This document shows, one piece after another, positions 36,958 through 46,908 of a stretch of 64,000 nucleotides of DNA. Where the stretch lies: positions 1 to 64,000 of the forward strand of contig NZ_JAUSSR010000005.1 of NCBI RefSeq assembly GCF_030812475.1. Direction: 5' to 3'. The DNA comes from Pseudomonas lini. GTDB lineage: Bacteria; Pseudomonadota; Gammaproteobacteria; Pseudomonadales; Pseudomonadaceae. Every line of letters begins with the position of its first letter. Within the stretch, counting starts at the first letter, position 1. The translations under genes and the position numbers were made by a program. Below the pieces are notes generated by a model, which was not told the DNA's origin, made no database searches, and was given only the letters and a program-made list of their open reading frames with translations.

Positions 36958-37276
36958 ATACAACGCCTTCGCGGGCAAGCACGCTCCCACAGTTGATCGG
37001 TGTCATACACCGATCTGGCGTCCACTGAATATCCCTATAGGAGCAACTTGCCAGCGAAAGCGGCCTGTCAGCCAACACCTCTGCTGAATGTGCCGCCCTC
37101 TTCGCCGGCAAGTCGGGACGCCGCACCGCCGCTCCCACAGTAACTCCGGCCATACGTCGATCGGGTGTTCGCCAAAGATCCCCTGTAGGAGCCGGCTTGC
37201 CGGCGAAAGCGGCCTGTCAGCCAACACCTCTGCTGAATGTGCCGCCCTCTTCGCCGGCAAGCCTGCTCCTACATGG
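36958..37276. repeat. REP cluster with duplicated ~78-bp unit
   Basis: A unit beginning at a TAGGAGC arm and running through GCGGCCTGTCAGCCAACACC to the arm TTCGCCGGCAAG occurs at ~37036-37111 and ~37184-37262, nearly identical. With an isolated arm at 36958 it fills most of the gap 36768-37423. The left part (36780-36957) has no supported gene. Confidence 0.8.
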
Positions 37277-37371
37277 GGTCGGTGGCGTTCGCCGGCCTGG
37301 CGTTCATTGAAATCCCCTTTTTTCAAACCGTTCGACCAGAAACTCATTCGAGGGACTTGTGCTTCCGGTAT

Positions 37372-37385
37372 TATGGTATACCATC
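37372..37385. promoter_or_regulatory. GntR-type operator site 1 (ATGGTATACCAT)
   Basis: A perfect 12-bp palindrome at 37373-37384, 39 bp before the first gene of the catabolic operon. It fits the FadR-subfamily pattern TxGTxxxACxA. A possible -35 TTGTGC lies 10 bp upstream, so a bound repressor would cover the promoter. Confidence 0.7.
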
Positions 37386-37423
37386 AGACGCACAGACACC
37401 CAAAACCTCCTACGGAGCAGCTC

Positions 37424-38014
37424 ATGAGTTTCGAAATCCGCAAGATCGTCAGCTACGTCGAAGAAACCTTCATCGAAGGCGGCAAGGCCGCTGACAAACC
37501 GGTGACCATGGTCGGCCTGGCCGTCGTCATGAAGAACCCTTGGGTGGGCAACGGTTTTGTCGAAGACCTGAAGCCACAGATCCGCGAGAACTGCTCCGAC
37601 CTCGGCGCGATGATGGTCGAGCGTCTGGTCGGCATCATCGGTGGCGCGGAGAAGATCGAAGCCTATGGCAAGGCGGCCGTGGTCGGCGCCGACGGCGAAA
37701 TCGAGCATGCCTCGGCGGTCATTCACACCCTGCGCTTCGGCAACCATTACCGCGAAGCGGTGAAAGCCAAGAGCTACCTGAGCTTTACCAACAAGCGCGG
37801 CGGCCCGGGCACCTCGATCCAGATTCCGATGATGCACAAGGACGACGAAGGCCTGCGTTCGCACTACATCACCCTGGAAATGAAAATCGAAGATGCACCG
37901 CGCGCCGACGAAATCGTCGTGGTCCTGGGTTGCGCCGACGGCGGCCGCCTGCACCCGCGCATCGGCAACCGTTACATCGACCTGGAAGAACTGGCGGCCG
38001 AAAAGGCCCGGTAA
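37424..38014 (+). CDS. AA_synth (DUF1185) family protein
   Basis: A 196-aa protein of the amino acid synthesis/DUF1185 family. It has the N-terminal FEIRKIVSYVEETFIEGGK, the conserved KNPWVGNGFVEDL and GNRYIDLEELA at the C-terminus. The biochemical role of the family is not established to my knowledge. GGAG precedes ATG 37424. It is first in an operon with a hydrolase, an aldehyde dehydrogenase and a flavin reductase, and carries operator site 1. It probably acts on an intermediate of the pathway. Confidence 0.85.
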   Translation: MSFEIRKIVSYVEETFIEGGKAADKPVTMVGLAVVMKNPWVGNGFVEDLKPQIRENCSDLGAMMVERLVGIIGGAEKIEAYGKAAVVGADGEIEHASAVIHTLRFGNHYREAVKAKSYLSFTNKRGGPGTSIQIPMMHKDDEGLRSHYITLEMKIEDAPRADEIVVVLGCADGGRLHPRIGNRYIDLEELAAEKAR

Positions 38015-38059
38015 TCCCGGTCAGCCTAACTACAACAAAAAGGCATGCAGGAGCGCTCC

Positions 38060-38893
38060 ATGATTCGGCTCACCGCTGAACGTACCCCGGCTGGCACCAG
38101 TTACCTGGCGACCGGCCAAGGCCAGCCCGTGGTCTTGATCCACGGCGTGGGCCTGAACAAAGAAATGTGGGGCGGCCAGGTCGTTGGCCTGGCCACCCAA
38201 TACCGCGTGATCGCCTACGACATGCTCGGCCATGGCGCCAGCCCGCGTCCGGCCAGCGGCACGCCCCTGCTCGGCTATGCCGACCAGTTGCTGGAGCTGC
38301 TCGACCACCTGCAGTTGCCCCAGGCGACAGTGATCGGCTTTTCCATGGGCGGGCTGGTGGCACGGGCGTTTGCCTTGCATTACCCGCAACGCCTGCAAGG
38401 CCTGGTGGTGCTCAATAGCGTTTTCAATCGCAGCGCCGAACAGCGTGCCGGCGTCATCGCCCGCACCGCCCAGGCCGCCGAGCACGGCCCGGATGCCAAC
38501 GCCGAAGCCGCGCTATCGCGCTGGTTCAGCCGCGAATACCAGGCGGCCAACCCGGCGCAGATCGCCGCCTTGCGCCAGACCCTGGCCGACAATGACCCGC
38601 AGGGTTACCTGACCACCTACGAGCTGTTCGCCACCCAGGACATGTACCGCGCCGAGGACCTGGCGAGCATCCAGGTGCCGACCCTGGTCGCCACTGGTGA
38701 ACTGGATCCAGGCTCGACACCGGAAATGGCCCGGCAACTGGCCGAGCGAATTCCCGGGGCCACGGTTGCCGTGCTCGCCGAGCAGCGGCATATGATGCCG
38801 GTAGAATCGCCGCGCCTGGTCAACCAGCTGCTGCTGGAATTCCTCGACAACGCGCACGCCCGACAAAACCAGATTAAGGGGATCGTTGCATGA
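38060..38893 (+). CDS. Alpha/beta hydrolase
   Basis: A 277-aa alpha/beta hydrolase. VVLIHGVGLNKEMW supplies the oxyanion HG motif, GFSMGGLVA the nucleophile elbow and EQRHMMPVE the catalytic His. A candidate acid lies in TGELDPGST. AGGAG sits seven bases before ATG 38060, which decides this start over ATG 38045. It overlaps the aldehyde dehydrogenase gene by ATGA. The role resembles RutD or an amide/ester hydrolase acting after oxidative ring or chain opening. Confidence 0.9.
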   Translation: MIRLTAERTPAGTSYLATGQGQPVVLIHGVGLNKEMWGGQVVGLATQYRVIAYDMLGHGASPRPASGTPLLGYADQLLELLDHLQLPQATVIGFSMGGLVARAFALHYPQRLQGLVVLNSVFNRSAEQRAGVIARTAQAAEHGPDANAEAALSRWFSREYQAANPAQIAALRQTLADNDPQGYLTTYELFATQDMYRAEDLASIQVPTLVATGELDPGSTPEMARQLAERIPGATVAVLAEQRHMMPVESPRLVNQLLLEFLDNAHARQNQIKGIVA

Positions 38894-40371
38894 CACTCGC
38901 CTCCTTCCAGATGTGCATCGGCGGTGAATGGGTCGATGCCCTGTCCGGCAAGACCTTTGACAGCCTGAACCCGGCCCTGGCCGAACCCTGGGCGCAACTG
39001 CCCGATGCCGACGAAGCCGATGTCGAGCGCGCCGTGCAGGCTGCGCAGAGCGCTTTCGACAGCCCGGCCTGGCGAGGCCTGACCGCCACCGCCCGGGGCA
39101 AACTGCTGCGGCGCCTGGGTGACCTGATCGCTGAAAACAAGGAACAACTGGCGCAGCTGGAAAGCCGTGACAACGGCAAGCTGATCCGCGAAACCCGCGG
39201 ACAGGTCGGCTACCTGCCGGAATTCTTCCACTACACCGCCGGGCTGGCCGACAAGCTTGAAGGCGGCACTCTGCCCCTGGACAAGCCGGACCTGTTTGCC
39301 TACACCGTGCACGAAGCCATGGGCGTGGTCGCCGCGATCATTCCCTGGAACAGTCCGCTGTACCTGACCGCGATCAAACTGGCCCCGGCTTTAGCCGCGG
39401 GCAATACCATCGTGATCAAACCGTCGGAGCACGCCTCGGCAACCATTCTCGAGCTGGCGCGCCTGGCACTGGAAGCCGGCATCCCGCCGGGTGTGGTCAA
39501 CGTGGTCACCGGCTACGGCCCAAGCACCGGCGCGGCCCTCACCCGTCACCCGCTGGTGCGCAAGATTGCCTTCACCGGCGGCGCGGCCACGGCCCGGCAT
39601 GTGGTGCGCAGCAGCGCTGAAAACTTCGCCAAGTTGTCCCTGGAACTGGGCGGCAAATCACCGAACATTATCTTTGCCGACGCCGACCTCGACAGCGCGA
39701 TCAACGGCGCCATCGCCGGGATTTATGCCGCTTCCGGTCAGAGCTGTGTGTCCGGCTCACGGCTGCTGGTACAGGACGAGATCTACGATGAGTTCGTCGA
39801 GCGCCTGGTCGAACGCGCCAAACGCATCCGCATCGGCAACCCCCAGGAAGACAGCAGCGAAATGGGGCCGATGGCGACCGCGCAGCAACTGGCGGTGGTC
39901 GAAGGCCTGGTGGCCGATGCCATCGCCGAAGGTGCGCGCCTGCGCCTGGGCGGCAAGCGCCCAGAGAATCTGGGCGAAGGCTGGTTCTACGAGCCGACCC
40001 TGTTCGAGTGCGACCGCAACTCGATGAAGATCATGCAGGAAGAAGTCTTCGGTCCGGTGGCCTCGGTCATTCGTTTCAAGGACGAAGCCGAAGCGTTGGC
40101 GATCGCCAACGACTCGCAGTTCGGCCTCGCCGCCGGCATCTGGACCCGCGACCTGGGCCGCGCCCATCGTCTGGCCCGGGACGTGCGCTCCGGGATCATC
40201 TGGGTCAACACCTACCGCGCGGTATCGGCCATGGCGCCGATCGGCGGTTTCAAGAACAGCGGCTATGGACGCGAAAGCGGCATCGATTCGGTGCTGGCCT
40301 ACACCGAGCTCAAGACGGTGTGGATCAACCTGTCCCAGGCACCCATGCCTGATCCGTTTGTGATGCGCTAG
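38890..40371 (+). CDS. Aldehyde dehydrogenase
   Basis: A 493-aa NAD(P)-dependent aldehyde dehydrogenase of standard length. PWNSPLYLTAIKLAPALAAG and GNTIVIKPSE are cofactor segments, LELGGKSPNIIF holds the general-base Glu and GQSCVSGSRLLV the catalytic Cys. It is translationally coupled to the hydrolase and followed after 12 bp by a flavin reductase gene. It most likely oxidises a semialdehyde released by the hydrolase. Confidence 0.93.
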   Translation: MTLASFQMCIGGEWVDALSGKTFDSLNPALAEPWAQLPDADEADVERAVQAAQSAFDSPAWRGLTATARGKLLRRLGDLIAENKEQLAQLESRDNGKLIRETRGQVGYLPEFFHYTAGLADKLEGGTLPLDKPDLFAYTVHEAMGVVAAIIPWNSPLYLTAIKLAPALAAGNTIVIKPSEHASATILELARLALEAGIPPGVVNVVTGYGPSTGAALTRHPLVRKIAFTGGAATARHVVRSSAENFAKLSLELGGKSPNIIFADADLDSAINGAIAGIYAASGQSCVSGSRLLVQDEIYDEFVERLVERAKRIRIGNPQEDSSEMGPMATAQQLAVVEGLVADAIAEGARLRLGGKRPENLGEGWFYEPTLFECDRNSMKIMQEEVFGPVASVIRFKDEAEALAIANDSQFGLAAGIWTRDLGRAHRLARDVRSGIIWVNTYRAVSAMAPIGGFKNSGYGRESGIDSVLAYTELKTVWINLSQAPMPDPFVMR

Positions 40372-40383
40372 GAGACTTGCGAA

Positions 40384-40869
40384 ATGATCGAACCCGGCAT
40401 TTACAAAGACGTCATGAGCTCGTTCCCTTCCGGGGTCACGGTGGTGACTACCCTGGACCCGGACGGCGGTATCGTCGGCATTACCGCCAGTGCATTCAGT
40501 GCGCTGTCGATCGATCCGGCACTGGTGCTGTTCTGCCCCAATTACGCCTCCGACACGTACCCGATCCTGCGCGACAGCAAGCAGTTCGCAATCCACCTGC
40601 TGTCTGCCGACCAGACCGCCGAAGCCTATGCCTTTGCCAGTAAAGGCAAGGACAAGGCCAAGGATATCGAGTGGCACCTCAGCGCCCTGGGCAATCCGTT
40701 GCTGGGCAAGGCGACGGCGATCATCGAGTGCGAACTGTGGCGCGAATACGACGGCGGTGATCACGCGATCATCGTCGGCGCGGTGAAGAACCTGATCCTG
40801 CCCGAGCAGCCGGTGACGCCGATGATCTACCACAAAGGCAAGCTGGGCCCGCTGCCCACACTGGCCTGA
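40384..40869 (+). CDS. Flavin reductase (FMN-binding), paralogue 1
   Basis: A 161-aa flavin reductase-like protein: MSSFPSGVTVVTT, GITASAFSALSIDPALVLFC and the C-terminal YDGGDHAIIVGAVKNL. Such enzymes reduce FMN with NAD(P)H for two-component monooxygenases. It is closely similar along its length to the 53908 product, which sits beside the LLM oxygenase. TAGGAG precedes the ATG. The operon continues after a REP pair. Confidence 0.92.
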   Translation: MIEPGIYKDVMSSFPSGVTVVTTLDPDGGIVGITASAFSALSIDPALVLFCPNYASDTYPILRDSKQFAIHLLSADQTAEAYAFASKGKDKAKDIEWHLSALGNPLLGKATAIIECELWREYDGGDHAIIVGAVKNLILPEQPVTPMIYHKGKLGPLPTLA

Positions 40870-40885
40870 CGGGACAACACAAAAC

Positions 40886-40993
40886 CCCCTGTAGGAGCGA
40901 GCTTGCTCGCGATGGACTTGAGAGCGCCGCGTTTTGCCAGTAAACACGCGTTATCGTTTACGACCATCGCGAGCAAGCTCGCTCCTACAGGGG
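40886..40993. repeat. REP pair (REPIN) within operon
   Basis: The inverted arms CCCCTGTAGGAGCGAGCTTG and CAAGCTCGCTCCTACAGGGG enclose a linker with CGTTATCGTTTACGACC. The pair lies between two co-directional genes and may modulate mRNA stability. Confidence 0.85.
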
Positions 40994-41014
40994 AACTGCG
41001 GTGAGAGGACGAAT

Positions 41015-41404
41015 ATGAGTAATGACAAGTACGAACAAGGCCTGAAAATCCGCACCCAGGTACTGGGCGAGGCCTATGTGAAGCGCTCCATCGAGAACGC
41101 CGACGACTTCACCCGCCCCCTCCAGGAAATGGTCACCGAGTACTGCTGGGGCCACGTCTGGGGCCGTGAGGGTTTGTCGCTTAAAGAACGCAGCATGATA
41201 AACTTGGCGATGATTTCGGCCCTCAACCGGCCGCACGAACTCAAGCTGCATGTACGCGGCGCCTTGCGTAACGGGCTGAGTCGTGAACAAATACGCGAAA
41301 TTCTGCTTCAGGTCGGTATTTATTGCGGTGTCCCCGCAGCCGTGGACAGTTTCCGGCTCGCCCGTGAAGCCTTCGCAGAAGCCGACGCCGAGGCCTCCAG
41401 TTAA
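41015..41404 (+). CDS. Carboxymuconolactone decarboxylase (CMD) family protein
   Basis: A 129-aa helical CMD protein. LSLKERSMINLAMISALNRPHELKLHVRGAL and ILLQVGIYCGVPAAVDSFRLA are typical of the PcaC-like branch. The AhpD CxxC redox motif is absent, so a lyase/decarboxylase or isomerase role is more likely than peroxidase. It follows a REP pair and precedes the GntR regulator. The substrate is unknown. Confidence 0.9.
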   Translation: MSNDKYEQGLKIRTQVLGEAYVKRSIENADDFTRPLQEMVTEYCWGHVWGREGLSLKERSMINLAMISALNRPHELKLHVRGALRNGLSREQIREILLQVGIYCGVPAAVDSFRLAREAFAEADAEASS

Positions 41405-41488
41405 CCCTTGGCTGTTGTGATCGAGCACCGCTGGTCCACGGATCGCAGTGCTCTTTTTGCATGGACAGCCACACTCAGAGCGGACCCC

Positions 41489-42807
<1,319 letters not shown>

Positions 42808-42828
42808 CGATTCCCCGTCGCTCACCAA

Positions 42829-42927
42829 CCCCCTGTAGGAGCTGGCTTGCCAGCGAAGGCGGTGGGTCAGCCGACACATTCATCGCCTGAACGGACGCTT
42901 TCGCTGGCAAGCCAGCTCCTACAGGGG
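42829..42927. repeat. REP pair (REPIN)
   Basis: Inverted arms CCCCTGTAGGAGCTGGCTTG and CAAGCCAGCTCCTACAGGGG lie between the convergent Nudix and DUF1330 genes. Confidence 0.85.
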
Positions 42928-42940
42928 ACCTGCGTACCTG

Positions 42941-43237
42941 TCACACCGGTGCCGCCCCCTCGACAATGATCACCTCGGCCCGCGCCACGCCGTCGCGGTG
43001 CCCTTTTGCCTCCTGGTAAAGATCGGACCGATAACACGCAACAGCCTGCTCATACGAGTCGAACTCGATCACCACGCTGCGTTGCGGCGTCGGCCGACCT
43101 TCCATCGCTTCGCTACGCCCGCCACGCGCCAATATCCGGCCACCGTATTCGGCAAACGCCTTCGGTGCCCGCTGGGTGTATTGGCTGTATTGGTCGGGAT
43201 CGGTGACATCTACATGAGCAATCCAGTACGCCTTCAT
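42941..43237 (-). CDS. DUF1330 domain protein
   Basis: A 98-aa ferredoxin-like dimeric alpha-beta barrel protein. AYWIAHVDVTDPDQYSQY, RILARGG and VVIEFDSYEQAVACYRS are the DUF1330 pattern. The function of the family is not established. It is divergent from the RibBX gene, and both share operator site 2, so it belongs to the same regulon. Confidence 0.9.
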   Translation of the reverse strand: MKAYWIAHVDVTDPDQYSQYTQRAPKAFAEYGGRILARGGRSEAMEGRPTPQRSVVIEFDSYEQAVACYRSDLYQEAKGHRDGVARAEVIIVEGAAPV

Positions 43238-43263
43238 AGTGACCTCTCGGTTTATTTTGTATT

Positions 43264-43275
43264 ATGGTATACCAC
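43264..43275. promoter_or_regulatory. GntR-type operator site 2
   Basis: ATGGTATACCAC, one mismatch from the consensus palindrome, lies in the 71-bp divergent region between the DUF1330 and RibBX genes. The gap is too short for an FMN riboswitch. Confidence 0.65.
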
Positions 43276-43308
43276 AATTTATTTCCATCAAACACCGAGA
43301 AACCTCAT

Positions 43309-44418
43309 ATGGCCTTCAACAGCATCGAAGAAATCATCGAAGACTACCGCCAAGGCAAAATGGTGCTGCTGGTCGACGACGAAGACAGGGAAAACGAAGG
43401 TGACCTGCTGCTGGCCGCCGACTGCTGCACCGCCGAGGCCATCAGCTTCATGGCCCGGGAAGCCCGCGGGCTGATCTGCCTGACCCTGACCGACGATCAC
43501 TGCCAGCGCCTCGGTCTCGAGCAGATGGTGCCGAGCAACGGCAGCGTGTTCAGCACTGCGTTCACCGTGTCCATCGAGGCCGCTGTCGGCGTGACCACCG
43601 GCATCTCCGCCGCGGACCGGGCGCGTACAGTCGCCGCCGCCGTCGCCCAGGGGGCGGGTCCAGCCGATATCGTGCAACCCGGCCACATCTTCCCCTTGCG
43701 CGCCAGGGAAGGCGGCGTGCTGACCCGTGCCGGGCATACCGAAGCGGGTTGCGATCTGGCCCGCCTTGCCGGTTTCACCCCGGCCTCGGTGATCGTCGAA
43801 GTGATGAACGATGACGGCACCATGGCCCGTCGCCCGGACCTGGAAGTATTCGCCAGCCGGCACGGGATCAAGATCGGCACCATCGCCGACCTGATCCACT
43901 ACCGCCTCAGCACCGAACACACCGTTGTGCGTATCGGTGAACGCGAATTGCCCACGGTGCATGGCACCTTTCGTCTGATCACCTTTGAGGATCGCATCGA
44001 AGGCGGTGTCCACATGGCAATGGTGATGGGTGAATTGCGCCGGGACGAACCGACGCTGGTGCGCGTGCACGTGATCGACCCGTTACGCGATCTGGTCGGT
44101 GCCGAATACAGCGGGCCGGCGAACTGGACACTGTGGGCCGCACTCCAGCGCGTGGCCGAGGAAGGCCGCGGCGTCGTGGTGGTGCTGGCCAATCATGAGT
44201 CGTCGCAGGCGCTGCTGGAGCGGGTACCCCAGCTCACCCAGTCGCCGCGGCAATTCAGCCGGTCGCAATCGCGCATCTATTCTGAAGTGGGTACCGGCGC
44301 GCAGATTTTGCAGGACCTTGGCGTCGGCAAACTGCGTCACCTCGGTCCGCCGTTGAAATATGCCGGCTTGACCGGGTACGACCTGGAGGTGGTGGAGAGC
44401 ATTCCTTTCACCCAGTGA
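43309..44418 (+). CDS. ribBX: RibBX: DHBP synthase with degenerate GTP cyclohydrolase II domain
   Basis: A 369-aa protein. The N-terminal ~200 residues are an intact 3,4-dihydroxy-2-butanone 4-phosphate synthase ([28 protein letters not shown]). The C-terminal ~160 residues resemble GTP cyclohydrolase II but lack the zinc cysteines ([14 protein letters not shown] in place of the Cys-containing segment). It makes the four-carbon precursor of riboflavin. Such hybrids are known in proteobacteria as RibBX. Here it is expressed from a GntR-type operator, inside a flavoenzyme regulon, rather than from an FMN riboswitch. Confidence 0.9.
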   Translation: MAFNSIEEIIEDYRQGKMVLLVDDEDRENEGDLLLAADCCTAEAISFMAREARGLICLTLTDDHCQRLGLEQMVPSNGSVFSTAFTVSIEAAVGVTTGISAADRARTVAAAVAQGAGPADIVQPGHIFPLRAREGGVLTRAGHTEAGCDLARLAGFTPASVIVEVMNDDGTMARRPDLEVFASRHGIKIGTIADLIHYRLSTEHTVVRIGERELPTVHGTFRLITFEDRIEGGVHMAMVMGELRRDEPTLVRVHVIDPLRDLVGAEYSGPANWTLWAALQRVAEEGRGVVVVLANHESSQALLERVPQLTQSPRQFSRSQSRIYSEVGTGAQILQDLGVGKLRHLGPPLKYAGLTGYDLEVVESIPFTQ

Positions 44419-44449
44419 TACGCAAGCATCCGGGATGGCGCAAATCACT

Positions 44450-44545
44450 GTGGGAGCGAGCTTGCTCGCGATGGTCTTTAACGATAACGCGTGTTGACTG
44501 GTTAAACGCGGCACTCTTGAGTCCATCGCGAGCAAGCTCCTACAC
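44450..44545. repeat. REP pair (REPIN)
   Basis: Inverted arms GTGGGAGCGAGCTTGCTCGC and GCGAGCAAGCTCCTACAC enclose a linker with AACGATAACGCG. It is the first of two REP pairs in the 529-bp gap 44419-44947. Confidence 0.8.
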
Positions 44546-44582
44546 GATTACCTGCGTACAGATAATTGTGGTCAACGCTGAA

Positions 44583-44673
44583 CCCTGTAGGAGCCGGCTT
44601 GCCGGCGAAGGCGTTCGCGTGAGCGCTGCAAGGCTCGAGGCCGTCTTCGCTGGCAAGCCAGCTCCTACAGGGG
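44583..44673. repeat. Hybrid REP pair
   Basis: The left arm is of the GCCGGCTTGCCGGC type and the right arm of the GCTGGCAAGCCAGC type, so the two halves belong to different REP subtypes. The outer 10 bp still pair. Confidence 0.75.
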
Positions 44674-44768
44674 ATTGCGTTGACCGGATTGCTCTGGGCA
44701 AGGCATGAGCGCCACAAAAAAACTCGCTTTTGGCGGATAGCCGGTAAGGCAAAGTGCTTGCACAAAGT

Positions 44769-44795
44769 TTGGAATACCATAATATGATATTCCAT
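44769..44795. promoter_or_regulatory. Double GntR-type operator, site 3
   Basis: Two cores, TTGGAATACCAT (44769-44780) and ATGATATTCCAT (44784-44795), lie 15 bp apart and together make a 23-bp near-palindrome. The stretch from CAAAGTTTGG to ATAATATG is identical, inverted, to the sequence at the permease promoter (53667-53690). A -35 TTGCAC lies just upstream. Confidence 0.65.
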
Positions 44796-44947
44796 AGACC
44801 GGTCGCTTCAGCCAAGTGCCCCCGACAGGGATAGCACCAATAACAGTCCTTGGCACGGTCGCCTTTAGAGGCCAGATGGACCTACTGCTCCCGATAAGCG
44901 GGCATTACCAAGTCCGCTCAAAAACACAACAAAATGAGGGCGTGAAA

Positions 44948-45973
44948 ATGGTGTTGAACAAAGGTGCAACCGCTGTACTGTTCGCGGGATTGCTGGCCAC
45001 GGTCAGCCATGTGGCAATGGCGGCTCAAAGCGTCAACTTCGTCAGCTGGGGCGGCAGCACCCAGGATGCGCAGAAGCAGGCCTGGGCCGACCCGTTCAGC
45101 AAGGCCACCGGCATCACCGTGGTCCAGGATGGCCCTACCGACTATGGCAAGCTCAAGGCCATGGTCGAGAGCGGCAACGTGCAATGGGACGTGGTCGATG
45201 TCGAAGCCGATTTCGCCTTGCGCGCCGCCGCTGAAGGCCTGCTCGAACCCCTCGATTTCTCTGTCATCCAGCGCGACAAGATCGACCCGCGGTTTGTCAC
45301 CGATCACGGCGTCGGCTCGTTCTTTTTCTCCTTCGTCCTCGGCTACAACGAGGGCAAGCTCGGCGGGAAAAAACCCCAGGACTGGTCCGCGCTGTTCGAT
45401 ACCAAGACCTACCCAGGCAAACGCGCCCTTTACAAATGGCCAAGCCCTGGCGTGCTCGAACTGGCGCTGCTGGCCGATGGCGTAGCCGCCGACAAGCTCT
45501 ATCCGCTGGACCTGGATCGCGCCTTCAAGAAGCTCGACACCATCAAGAAAGACATCGTCTGGTGGGGCGGCGGCGCGCAGTCGCAGCAGTTGCTGGCCTC
45601 GGGTGAAGCGAGCATGGGCCAGTTCTGGAATGGCCGGATCCACGCCCTGCAAGAAGACGGCGCGCCGGTCGGCGTGAGCTGGAAACAGAACCTGGTCATG
45701 GCCGACATTCTGGTCATCCCCAAGGGCAGCAAGAACAAGGACGCGGCGATGAAGTTCCTGGCCAACGCCAGCAGCGCCAAGGGACAGGCCGACTTCTCCA
45801 ACCTGACCGCTTATGCACCGGTCAACGTCGACAGCGTGGCGCGCCTGGATTCGGTGCTGGCACCTAACCTGCCGACGGCCTACGCCAAGGATCAGATCAC
45901 TCTTGACTTCGCGTACTGGGCCAAAAACGGTCCGGCCATCGCGACACGGTGGAACGAATGGCTGGTCAAATGA
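44948..45973 (+). CDS. Polyamine-type ABC transporter substrate-binding protein
   Basis: A 341-aa periplasmic binding protein (PotD/PotF class). The signal peptide MVLNKGATAVLFAGLLATV ends at AMA. The mature start SVNFVSWGGSTQDAQ and the segment VQWDVVDVEADFALRAA are typical of putrescine/spermidine-like binding proteins, which also bind other small nitrogenous or carboxylate solutes. GAGGG precedes ATG 44948. First of four ABC genes, with double operator site 3 upstream. It overlaps the permease gene by ATGA. Confidence 0.93.
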   Translation: MVLNKGATAVLFAGLLATVSHVAMAAQSVNFVSWGGSTQDAQKQAWADPFSKATGITVVQDGPTDYGKLKAMVESGNVQWDVVDVEADFALRAAAEGLLEPLDFSVIQRDKIDPRFVTDHGVGSFFFSFVLGYNEGKLGGKKPQDWSALFDTKTYPGKRALYKWPSPGVLELALLADGVAADKLYPLDLDRAFKKLDTIKKDIVWWGGGAQSQQLLASGEASMGQFWNGRIHALQEDGAPVGVSWKQNLVMADILVIPKGSKNKDAAMKFLANASSAKGQADFSNLTAYAPVNVDSVARLDSVLAPNLPTAYAKDQITLDFAYWAKNGPAIATRWNEWLVK

Positions 45974-46902
45974 AAATGACGGCAACCACGTCCCGTCCAT
46001 CCACCCAGACCGGGGGCGCCATGGGCGCCGCCGACAAGGCGGCTGCGATGAACCAATCCCCTTCCCTGGCACAGCGCTGGCGCGGTTCGAGCAACCTGAT
46101 CCCCGCCCTGCTGTTCCTTGGCCTGTTCTTTCTCGCGCCGTTGATCGGCCTGTTGCTGCGAGGCGTGCTGGAACCGGTGCCGGGGCTGGGCAACTACGAA
46201 CAACTGTTCGCCAACTCGGCCTATGCCCGGGTCTTGCTCAACACTTTCTCTGTGGCGGGCCTGGTGACGCTGTTCAGCCTGCTGCTGGGGTTCCCGCTGG
46301 CCTGGGCCATCACCCTGGTGCCAAAAGGCTGGGGGCGCTGGATCCTCAACATCGTGCTGCTGTCGATGTGGACCAGCCTCCTCGCCCGGACCTACTCCTG
46401 GCTGGTGCTGTTGCAGGCGTCCGGGGTGATCAACAAGGCGCTGATGGCGATGGGCATCATCGATCAGCCGCTGGAGATGGTGCATAACCTCACCGGCGTG
46501 GTGATCGGCATGAGCTACATCATGATCCCGTTCATCGTGCTGCCGCTGCAGGCGACCATGCAGGCCATCGACCCGATGATCCTGCAGGCCGGTTCGATCT
46601 GCGGTGCCAGTCCCTGGACCAACTTTTTCCGGGTGTTCCTGCCGCTGTGCCGGCCGGGGCTGTTCTCCGGCGGCCTGATGGTGTTCGTGATGTCCCTCGG
46701 TTACTACGTCACCCCGGCACTGCTGGGCGGTGCGCAGAACATGATGCTGCCCGAGTTCATCATTCAGCAGGTGCAGTCGTTCCTCAACTGGGGCCTGGCC
46801 AGCGCCGGCGCCGCGTTGCTGATCGTCATCACGCTGGTGTTGTTCTACTTCTACCTGAAGCTCCAGCCGGAATCCCCGGTCGGCGCCAGCAACGCGAGGT
46901 AA
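45970..46902 (+). CDS. ABC transporter permease (PotB/PotH-like)
   Basis: A 310-aa integral membrane permease with about six TM segments. The EAA-type loop is AGSICGASPWTNFFRVFLPLC. The start ATG 45970 overlaps the binding-protein stop. An earlier in-frame ATG lies inside that gene and is less likely. It forms the channel with the 46909 product for the polyamine-type importer. Confidence 0.92.
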   Translation: MKMTATTSRPSTQTGGAMGAADKAAAMNQSPSLAQRWRGSSNLIPALLFLGLFFLAPLIGLLLRGVLEPVPGLGNYEQLFANSAYARVLLNTFSVAGLVTLFSLLLGFPLAWAITLVPKGWGRWILNIVLLSMWTSLLARTYSWLVLLQASGVINKALMAMGIIDQPLEMVHNLTGVVIGMSYIMIPFIVLPLQATMQAIDPMILQAGSICGASPWTNFFRVFLPLCRPGLFSGGLMVFVMSLGYYVTPALLGGAQNMMLPEFIIQQVQSFLNWGLASAGAALLIVITLVLFYFYLKLQPESPVGASNAR

Positions 46903-46908
46903 GCCGTC

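Noticed and set aside
43238..43308. FMN riboswitch before RibBX
   Set aside because: The 71-bp gap is shorter than an RFN element and contains the GntR-type operator instead.
44816..44947. Upstream extension of the ABC binding protein
   Set aside because: The extra 44 residues would remove the signal peptide from the N-terminus. ATG 44948 with GAGGG gives a normal exported protein.
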